From Prevotella sp. (lineage in GTDB: Bacteria > Bacteroidota > Bacteroidia > Bacteroidales > Bacteroidaceae), in NCBI GenBank assembly GCA_016286585.1, contig JAEETC010000011.1:1-48439 (forward strand): a stretch of 48,439 bases of DNA, read 5' to 3'. Numbering within the stretch: the first letter of the stretch is position 1; each line of letters begins with the position of its first letter. Positions 43,019 through 48,439 of the stretch are shown in pieces. The notes beneath the pieces were generated by a model that was not told the origin of the DNA, searched no databases, and saw nothing but the letters and a program-made list of their open reading frames with translations. A program made the translations under genes and the position numbers.

Positions 43019-43023
43019 ATCCG

Positions 43024-43031
43024 TAACTTTG
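43024..43031 (+). promoter_or_regulatory. -7 promoter element of the LytTR gene
   Basis: TAACTTTG ends 6 nt before the ATG at 43038. This rules out the TTG at 43029, which lies inside the promoter element, and implies a leaderless transcript. Confidence 0.6.
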
Positions 43032-43037
43032 CAAAAG

Positions 43038-43859
43038 ATGTCGATACTTACACGTAAATATCCGTTTCCGCCGAGCAGTCACTGGCTGAGAGACTGCGCC
43101 TTGTATTGTGTGATCGTGTTCCTGATCCTCTACCTGCTGCAACCCTTCGGGTTCAGCATGTATCAGGGCAACAAACTGCTGTTATCCCTGTTGTTCGGGG
43201 CTGTCACCTTCGGTTGCTGTCTAATATACGGGTTCGTCGAGCGGCCCCTCATTCAGCGTGTCTCGCCTTGGCGTATCTGGCACGAGGCACTGTCGATATT
43301 AGCGATGATTCTGTTTATCGGCATCTGCAACTTCTTCGTTTGCTCGTGGGTGTTCCACTTTCCTGTCACGCTCATTTCCTTCCTGGCATTTCTCTACTGG
43401 ACGCTGATCATCGGCATGTTCGTAACGGTCTGCTCTGTCAGCCTGAGCTACTACCGTTACCTGCGCAACCAGTTGGAGACCTTGCTCGACAAGACCACCG
43501 ACCAACAGGTAGACATCACCGTGACCATCCACGATACCAATGTAAGGGGTAATGACCTGCAGCTGTCGATCAACGATCTGCTGTTTATCGAGGCACAGAA
43601 GAACAACGTGGCCGTCAGTTACATGAACGACGGCCACGTTGCCACCACCGAGCTGCATACCACGCTCGCCGCCGTGCTCGACGACCTGCAGGCCTATGAG
43701 AACATCTTCCAATGCCACCGTTCTTTTGTCGTTAACTTGAACAATATCACCTCGGCTCAGGGCAATTCCAACGGTTACCAGCTCAGGCTCGGAAAATGTC
43801 AGACGATAGTGCCTGTTTCACGTACCTATGTCCCTAAACTGCGATCGTTTATAGCTTAG
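43038..43859 (+). CDS. Membrane-bound LytTR-type transcription regulator
   Basis: A 273-residue protein read from the ATG at 43038. Four membrane helices lie at about 20-36, 46-66, 86-104 and 112-136; a short coiled stretch (about 137-155) leads to a LytTR DNA-binding domain (about 172-270: INDLLFIEAQKNNVAVSY, NIFQCHRSFVVNLNNI, TIVPVSRTYVPKL). LytTR regulators bind direct repeats spaced by two helix turns. This one lacks a receiver domain, so the membrane part may sense a signal directly (inference). The TonB-dependent receptor gene follows 112 bp downstream, with 20-bp repeats in between that could be its operator; the first repeat even contains its stop codon. Confidence 0.92.
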   Translation: MSILTRKYPFPPSSHWLRDCALYCVIVFLILYLLQPFGFSMYQGNKLLLSLLFGAVTFGCCLIYGFVERPLIQRVSPWRIWHEALSILAMILFIGICNFFVCSWVFHFPVTLISFLAFLYWTLIIGMFVTVCSVSLSYYRYLRNQLETLLDKTTDQQVDITVTIHDTNVRGNDLQLSINDLLFIEAQKNNVAVSYMNDGHVATTELHTTLAAVLDDLQAYENIFQCHRSFVVNLNNITSAQGNSNGYQLRLGKCQTIVPVSRTYVPKLRSFIA

Positions 43860-43936
43860 TCAGTCGTCCTTTTTCTTAGTCATTCGTCTGACGGATTAGT
43901 TATCTGTCAGCCTTTCTAGTCGTCTATCCCTCAAAT
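43857..43936 (+). promoter_or_regulatory. Four TAGT repeats with exact 20-bp spacing (candidate LytTR operator)
   Basis: TAGTC(A) starts recur at 43857, 43877, 43897 and 43917, each followed by a TC-rich block (units TAGTCAGTCGTCC, TAGTCATTCGTCTG, TAGTTATCTGTCAG, TAGTCGTCTATCC). Twenty base pairs are two helix turns, the arrangement LytTR dimers use. The last unit ends at the -33 box of the receptor gene. Confidence 0.55.
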
Positions 43937-43967
43937 TTGGAGGTATCAGTTTTCGTGCCTATCTTTG
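43936..43967 (+). promoter_or_regulatory. Promoter of the TonB-dependent receptor gene
   Basis: TTTG (43936-43939), 20-nt spacer, TATCTTTG (43960-43967): a full Bacteroidota match. The ATG at 43972 is 4 nt after the box, so the transcript is predicted leaderless. Confidence 0.75.
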
Positions 43968-43971
43968 CAGC

Positions 43972-46026
43972 ATGAAACATCGACTGATACATATCATGCT
44001 TATGCTGCTCGTAGCCCACAGCGCTACCAGCCAAACCACCGTAACGGGCATTGTTACCGACGGTCGCGAACCGCTCGCAGGAGCGAACGTATTTATAATA
44101 GGTACTATCGACGGCTGCCTCACCGACTCGCTCGGAAGGTTCTCGTTCGTAACATCGAAACAGGGTGAAATCACGTTGCGCGTCACGTTTATCGGCTTCG
44201 ACGACTACACGCTGACCACTTCGCAGCCATCCGATCTCACCATCCGTATGCACGAACGAGCTACGGCTATCGACGAGGTGGTTGTGACGGCCAGCACCTA
44301 CAGCTTCGGCAAGAGCGACAACTTCAAAACGATGGATGCGCTCGACGTGGTGATGAGCGGCAACTCGTGTGGTGACATCGTGGCCGCCCTGCAGACGCTG
44401 CCTGGCACCCAGAAGGTGGGCGAGAGCGGCAAGCTCTACGTTCGTGGCGGTGAGAGCGATGAGTGCCAGACGTTTGTCAACGGTATGCACGTGCTCGTAC
44501 CTTATTCTACTAATGTCGAGAACAATGCCGTTCGCGGACGCTTCTCGCCGTTCCTCTTCAAAGGCATCAACTTCTCATTGGGCGGCTACGGCGGAGAATA
44601 CGGCCAGGCCCTCTCCTCGGTACTGCCGATGGAGACCACCGATGTGGCAACAGGTGATAAGTTCGGTGTCAGCGCCTCGTTCGTAGACTGGAACGTCGGC
44701 GGCACGAAAGCCTTCACGAAGAGCAGCCTGTCGTTCAATGCCGACTATACCAGCATGGGCCTGTACAATGCCCTCTTCCCTGACCGTTTCAACTGGACGC
44801 ACCCCTACCGCAAGCTCTCTGGCGAGGCCCAATACAAGGCCGACCTCTCATCAGCAACCGTGCTGAAAACCTATGTAGGCTACGACCTGACCTCCGTTGG
44901 CCAGCATATCGACGACCGCCGCCTGTCGCTTGCCGAGCACAATATCTACGCCAACGCCACGCTCAAGACCAATATCGGCAGGGGTTACACCCTTTTTACA
45001 GGCATCGCCAACTCGACGGTTCTCAATGATATCGACGATGCCTTGACATTTGGCGACCATTACCATAACTCACGTAACGAGGTCCATCTGAAGACCGAAC
45101 TGCGGAAGGTGTTCTCGTCAGTCCTGAAACTGTCAGCGGGCGTTGAGGATTACATCCGCCACAGCACAAAACGTTACGAAACCGACCATTACAGCCTCAA
45201 CTATCATCTGTTGGCTGCCCATTCTGATGCCCAGCTGCGGATAATACCAAAGTTGTTCCTGAACCTCTCTGCCAGAAGCGAGCATGTGAGCTATAACCAC
45301 GATTGGCTGCTGATGCCTCGCGCTACCCTGAGCTACGTGCCCAACAAACGTTTCCAACTATCCGCCATGATAGGGCGATACAGCCAGACGGCCAACGACG
45401 ATTATATCGCCATGAGTGGGCGACAACTGTCGCAAAGCACCGCCGACCACGCCATCCTCAGCATGCAGTACAGCACACCTAAAATGCTATTGCGCATCGA
45501 GCCTTACTACAAGAAATACCGTCACCTGCCGCTACTGGGCAAGAATGGAATATATACCGCTGATGGCTACGGCACAAGCCGAGGAGTGGATGTGTTTGTT
45601 GAGAACCATTCCATCGTGAAGAACCTGACCACCACGTTCTCATACTCCTTCAACGACTCCGAGCGCTACTACCTCGACTACGCCAAGCCGCAGACGCCTG
45701 ACTTCGCTTCACGCCACAACCTCCGCCTGTCGCTGAAATACGCCTTCGGCAAAACCATCATCGGACTCTCTGAGTCATACGCCAGTCCGCGTCATTACCC
45801 CGTTGGCGATACACCTTATTATAATAGTGTCGATGCCAACGTGACCTACCTGCTGAGTCCGAAGGTCATCATCTATACCTCGCTCAACAACATTCTGGGT
45901 CGCACCAACATCTTCCGCTACGAGGCCGACGGCACTGCCGTTACTGCCACCCGCGACCGTTTCTTCTATATCGGCATATTTGTTTCACTTAAAAATAACA
46001 AAGCTTATGACATTTCAAATTTTTAA
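43972..46026 (+). CDS. TonB-dependent outer membrane receptor (not SusC-type)
   Basis: A 684-residue receptor with signal peptide (about 1-20), a CarboxypepD_reg-like domain (22-100: VTGIVTDG, GANVFIIGT, DSLGRFSF, FIGFDDY), DEVVVTAS at 101-108, a plug (about 115-230: IVAALQTLPGTQKVGESGKLYVRGG) and a beta-barrel to the C-terminus with final LKNNKAYDISNF. It lacks the SusC signature length and has no SusD partner, so it is more like a small-ligand or iron/cofactor receptor; the ligand is unknown. Regulation by the upstream LytTR protein is likely from position. The next gene overlaps its end by 20 bp. Confidence 0.93.
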   Translation: MKHRLIHIMLMLLVAHSATSQTTVTGIVTDGREPLAGANVFIIGTIDGCLTDSLGRFSFVTSKQGEITLRVTFIGFDDYTLTTSQPSDLTIRMHERATAIDEVVVTASTYSFGKSDNFKTMDALDVVMSGNSCGDIVAALQTLPGTQKVGESGKLYVRGGESDECQTFVNGMHVLVPYSTNVENNAVRGRFSPFLFKGINFSLGGYGGEYGQALSSVLPMETTDVATGDKFGVSASFVDWNVGGTKAFTKSSLSFNADYTSMGLYNALFPDRFNWTHPYRKLSGEAQYKADLSSATVLKTYVGYDLTSVGQHIDDRRLSLAEHNIYANATLKTNIGRGYTLFTGIANSTVLNDIDDALTFGDHYHNSRNEVHLKTELRKVFSSVLKLSAGVEDYIRHSTKRYETDHYSLNYHLLAAHSDAQLRIIPKLFLNLSARSEHVSYNHDWLLMPRATLSYVPNKRFQLSAMIGRYSQTANDDYIAMSGRQLSQSTADHAILSMQYSTPKMLLRIEPYYKKYRHLPLLGKNGIYTADGYGTSRGVDVFVENHSIVKNLTTTFSYSFNDSERYYLDYAKPQTPDFASRHNLRLSLKYAFGKTIIGLSESYASPRHYPVGDTPYYNSVDANVTYLLSPKVIIYTSLNNILGRTNIFRYEADGTAVTATRDRFFYIGIFVSLKNNKAYDISNF

Positions 46027-46537
46027 ACTCCGTGTTCTCGCCATCGCCCTCGGCCTGATGGCTACCATTAGTGTTAACGCCCAAGAGTCTGTTCCCATGC
46101 AGGCGCTGATAGGCCAGTCGCTCAGATCGCTCCAGCAGCCAACACCTGAGAACTTCCTCAACTGCATTGCCCAGCTCAAACGCATCGACGCGATGTTTCC
46201 CGACAGCATCCAGCCCAAGTATCAATCGACCCTTCAGAGCCTGAACTTCTCAGTCATGAATCCCCACGCCGAGCAGACAGAAAACCTGCTTGCCGAAGCA
46301 GAACAGACCATCACACAGATGGAGAAGATGAAGAATGCTGATCAGAGCGACGTCTGCACCCTTCGCGGCTTCCTCTACATGGTGCGCATCGTCCAGAATC
46401 CCGCCCAAAACGGACAGCGCTACTATCTCACCGTGATGCAGAACTATGAGAAAGCCCTCCGTCTGAATCCAGATAATGCCCTCGCCCAGCAACTGCAACA
46501 GAAATTCATGGAAGGGATGAAACAGCAGACTAAATAG
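46007..46537 (+). CDS. Small secreted protein with TPR-like tail
   Basis: A 176-residue protein read from the ATG at 46007 (overlapping the receptor end by 20 bp; an in-frame TTG at 45980 is unlikely). Signal peptide about 1-26 (VLAIALGLMATISVNAQ). The mature part is mostly helical, with a TPR-like unit near the end: YYLTVMQNYEKALRLNPDNALAQQLQQKF. It is translationally coupled to the TonB-dependent receptor and may be a periplasmic partner of it (inference). I recognise no closer family. Confidence 0.8.
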   Translation: MTFQIFKLRVLAIALGLMATISVNAQESVPMQALIGQSLRSLQQPTPENFLNCIAQLKRIDAMFPDSIQPKYQSTLQSLNFSVMNPHAEQTENLLAEAEQTITQMEKMKNADQSDVCTLRGFLYMVRIVQNPAQNGQRYYLTVMQNYEKALRLNPDNALAQQLQQKFMEGMKQQTK

Positions 46538-46592
46538 CGTTTAATCACTCATTGAGGACTTCGAACGGACGTTCACAGGGGAGAATCTAACG

Positions 46593-46625
46593 AGCGGCCT
46601 AATCTCACAACGAGGTTAGGCCGCT
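46593..46625. terminator. Bidirectional-looking hairpin between convergent genes
   Basis: 13-bp stem with one G-T pair, built on AGCGGCCTAA (46593-46602) and TTAGGCCGCT (46616-46625), loop CACAACG. It separates the secreted protein gene (+) from the HAD gene (-). No T-tract. Confidence 0.75.
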
Positions 46626-46652
46626 TAGTCTGCGAGAAGTAGGCAGGGGAAT

Positions 46653-47759
46653 CTATTCGTCGGCGGGGAAGGTGAAGTTCGCTTTCTGCACCTTAGGACC
46701 GTAGATGGTCTTGAAATCGTCGCACATGGAGATGACGTAGTAGCCGGCCTCACGCCATTGCGCACCCAGTTTGAGGGCCTTCTCACGGTTGGCGTGGTCG
46801 CGGACATCATCATCGGCAATGAGCATAAAGGCTGCGGTGCGGTACCTGCCGTTACTCAGACAGTAGTTGTGCATGGGACAATCGCCGCTGCTGTTGCCAA
46901 ACGACAGCACGGGCACCTTACCGATCTCCTGGGAGATCTGAAGCACCTTGTTGGTCTTCAGGTTCTTGATCAGAAGGCTGTCCGTACGGATCAGGTACTC
47001 TTCCTTTCCCATGGTGTAGTTGACTCCGGCCTCCTCGCCCTGGCCGCTCGACACAAGCATGACATCCATGCCGATCACCCTGTTGGACGGTATGCCGATG
47101 GACTCAACCAAAGCCCTGCAGATAAAGCGGTCGGAACCTGAGACGACATAATAGGTGAAGCCATTATCCTTCAAATACTCGAACACCTCCAGCATAGGAC
47201 GGTAGAAGCTCTCGCCGTAAGTCATTCCAAAGAATCCGTTAGCCGGTGTTGCGGCATAGGCTTTCACATAGGCATCAAACTCTGCGAGGGTCATTCCTGC
47301 GTAAGCCTTGGCAGCTGCACGGGCATGCTTCATGTCGAAATGGCTGGGAAGAGCCGTCCCCTTGCGGACAAAATCCCTGATGTTCTGAGCGGCCTCGCGC
47401 ACATCCTCAGGGGCCTTGTCACGGTAGTCAGGATCGTCCAGCGCACGGTATTCCAACATGTTGTATTCAAAATAGGTGGGATAGAGCTCGCCGACAAAGG
47501 TACCGTCCATGTCGAACGTGGCGATACGGTCTTCCTCGCTGATGAAGTTGGGCGACTGCGGGTCGGTCACGTCCTTGACATAATCCTGCAAGGCCGTCAG
47601 CGCCTCGCAATTGTTCCAGGAAGGGAAGTAGTTCTTCTTCTGTTTCACCGGGGTCACTACGGGGTTGTCGTCATCGCCGCCGCATGATGTCATTATGCTT
47701 GTACCACATAGGATGGTAAGGATGGCGGCGAACATCCAGAGTCTCGTTTGTTTCATCAT
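46653..47759 (-). CDS. HAD-family phosphatase lipoprotein
   Basis: A 368-residue lipoprotein read from the ATG at 47759 (or 47756), because the promoter lies at 47781-47811 and excludes the longer frame. Lipobox TSC (Cys26), followed by GGDDDN, an acidic run that fits a surface-export or retention signal. The HAD core is complete: FDMDGT with Asp83 and Asp85 (motif I), YYVVSGSDRF (motif II), a Lys further on, and FGNSSGDCPM (motif III). The cap lies between I and II. HAD enzymes hydrolyse phosphate esters; the exported position suggests a phosphatase for phosphorylated sugars or phosphocholine-like molecules (inference). Confidence 0.9.
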   Translation of the reverse strand: MMKQTRLWMFAAILTILCGTSIMTSCGGDDDNPVVTPVKQKKNYFPSWNNCEALTALQDYVKDVTDPQSPNFISEEDRIATFDMDGTFVGELYPTYFEYNMLEYRALDDPDYRDKAPEDVREAAQNIRDFVRKGTALPSHFDMKHARAAAKAYAGMTLAEFDAYVKAYAATPANGFFGMTYGESFYRPMLEVFEYLKDNGFTYYVVSGSDRFICRALVESIGIPSNRVIGMDVMLVSSGQGEEAGVNYTMGKEEYLIRTDSLLIKNLKTNKVLQISQEIGKVPVLSFGNSSGDCPMHNYCLSNGRYRTAAFMLIADDDVRDHANREKALKLGAQWREAGYYVISMCDDFKTIYGPKVQKANFTFPADE

Positions 47760-47780
47760 CTTCTTTCTTTTAAAACGGTG

Positions 47781-47811
47781 CAAAGGTAAGCATTTTCCCG
47801 ATAACTCCAAA
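47781..47811 (-). promoter_or_regulatory. Promoter of the HAD gene
   Basis: On the minus strand TTTG (47808-47811), 19-nt spacer, TACCTTTG (47781-47788): an excellent Bacteroidota match. It fixes the gene start near 47759. Confidence 0.75.
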
Positions 47812-47822
47812 GAAAAACGGCC

Positions 47823-47858
47823 AAAAAAAAGCCCCGCCGAGGCAATCGGCAGGGCTTT
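47823..47858 (-). terminator. Terminator of the GGGtGRT gene
   Basis: On the minus strand a 13-bp stem with one mismatch (AAAGCCCTGCCGA-type) and a 5-nt loop, followed by a run of T. Confidence 0.9.
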
Positions 47859-47879
47859 CATGTTAAATATTTAAGAAGA

Positions 47880-48439
47880 TTACTTCTTGTTCAGGGCGAG
47901 GTCGATAGCAACGGCTACAGATACGGTAGCACCCACCATCGGGTTGTTACCCATACCGAGGAAGCCCATCATCTCAACGTGGGCAGGCACTGAAGAAGAA
48001 CCTGCGAACTGAGCGTCAGAGTGCATACGGCCCAGGGTATCAGTCATACCGTAAGAAGCGGGACCAGCAGCCATGTTATCGGGGTGCAGGGTACGGCCAG
48101 TACCACCACCGGAAGCTACAGAGAAGTAGGGCTTGCCAGCGAGCACGCGCTCCTTCTTATAGGTGCCAGCTACGGGGTGCTGGAAACGAGTCGGGTTGGT
48201 AGAGTTACCAGTGATGGAGACATCAACGTTCTCCTTCCACAGGATAGCCACACCCTCACGTACGTCGTCGGCACCATAGCACTTCACCTTCAGACGGTTG
48301 GGATTGTTGCCATAAGGAACCTCCTTCACCACAGCGAGGTCGCCAGTGAAGTAGTCGAACTTGGTCTGTACGTATGTGAAACCGTTGATACGGCTGATGA
48401 TCTGGGCAGCGTCCTTGCCAAGACCGTTCAGGATCACGC
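47880..48439 (-). CDS. GGGtGRT protein (5' end outside window)
   Basis: The last 186 residues of a minus-strand gene that starts beyond the window; the GTG at 48437 is not accepted as a start. The family's name-giving motif is present (ASGGGTGRTLHPDNMAAG), with KPYFSV before it and SYGMTDTLGRMHSDAQFAGSSS, VPAHVEMMGFLGMGNNPMVG after it. The family is widespread and highly conserved in Bacteroidota; as far as I recall its function is unknown. Near-perfect conservation and high G+C of the coding strand suggest strong expression (inference). A strong terminator follows at 47823-47858. Confidence 0.9.
   Translation of the reverse strand, partial: VILNGLGKDAAQIISRINGFTYVQTKFDYFTGDLAVVKEVPYGNNPNRLKVKCYGADDVREGVAILWKENVDVSITGNSTNPTRFQHPVAGTYKKERVLAGKPYFSVASGGGTGRTLHPDNMAAGPASYGMTDTLGRMHSDAQFAGSSSVPAHVEMMGFLGMGNNPMVGATVSVAVAIDLALNKK

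Noticed and set aside
47762..47861. Extended start of the HAD phosphatase
   Set aside because: The promoter (47781-47811) and a terminator stem (47823-47858) lie within this stretch; the lipoprotein signal starts at about 47759.

Overview
The window is a contiguous piece of a Bacteroidota chromosome, most likely a Prevotella-type gut or rumen anaerobe (inference). The signs are three SusC/SusD pairs with typical lipoprotein signals, promoters of the Bacteroidota type (TAnnTTTG near -7, sometimes TTTG near -33), almost no Shine-Dalgarno sequences, and protein tails such as IYNLAGQRV at the end of the first gene. I see no rRNA, tRNA, CRISPR array, transposase or phage gene.

Region 1 (1-4363): the end of a secreted protein, a secreted double-domain alpha/beta hydrolase, and a GH97 glycosidase with the catalytic residues of the retaining subgroup. 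Region 2 (4735-26289): three outer-membrane uptake units in one direction. SusC1-SusD1-lipoprotein is followed by a polytopic membrane protein and a CxxCH beta-propeller lipoprotein; then come SusC2-SusD2 and SusC3-SusD3-lipoprotein. Rho-independent-type hairpins separate the units.

Region 3 (26290-36703): a repeat-filled 746-bp spacer, then a five-gene operon with two more copies of the 'polytopic membrane protein + CxxCH propeller' pair and a DUF4369 lipoprotein between them, then a fourth copy of the pair on the opposite strand. The pair therefore occurs four times in 26 kb, always in the same gene order and always tightly coupled. It is the best candidate for an undescribed system here: a membrane/periplasmic module, apparently carrying one c-type heme-binding motif per propeller, that travels with SusCD loci.

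Region 4 (36726-48439): mostly housekeeping or ordinary genes: MgtC-like protein, a GNAT protein, a UPF1-like helicase, pyridoxamine kinase, an RluA-type pseudouridine synthase, a Dabb protein, a membrane LytTR regulator next to a TonB-dependent receptor and a small secreted protein, a HAD phosphatase lipoprotein, and a partial GGGtGRT protein.

The DNA itself is unusual. Short tandem repeats, often of exactly 7 bp, occur between genes and in frame inside genes (GH97, helicase, pseudouridine synthase, signal peptides). A perfect 26-bp inverted repeat sits in frame inside the pseudouridine synthase gene. Two arrays of ~22-bp imperfect units and one of exactly 20 bp lie in spacers; the 20-bp one sits just upstream of the LytTR-linked receptor gene and looks like an operator. 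All functional names rest on reading motifs by eye; no database search was run.
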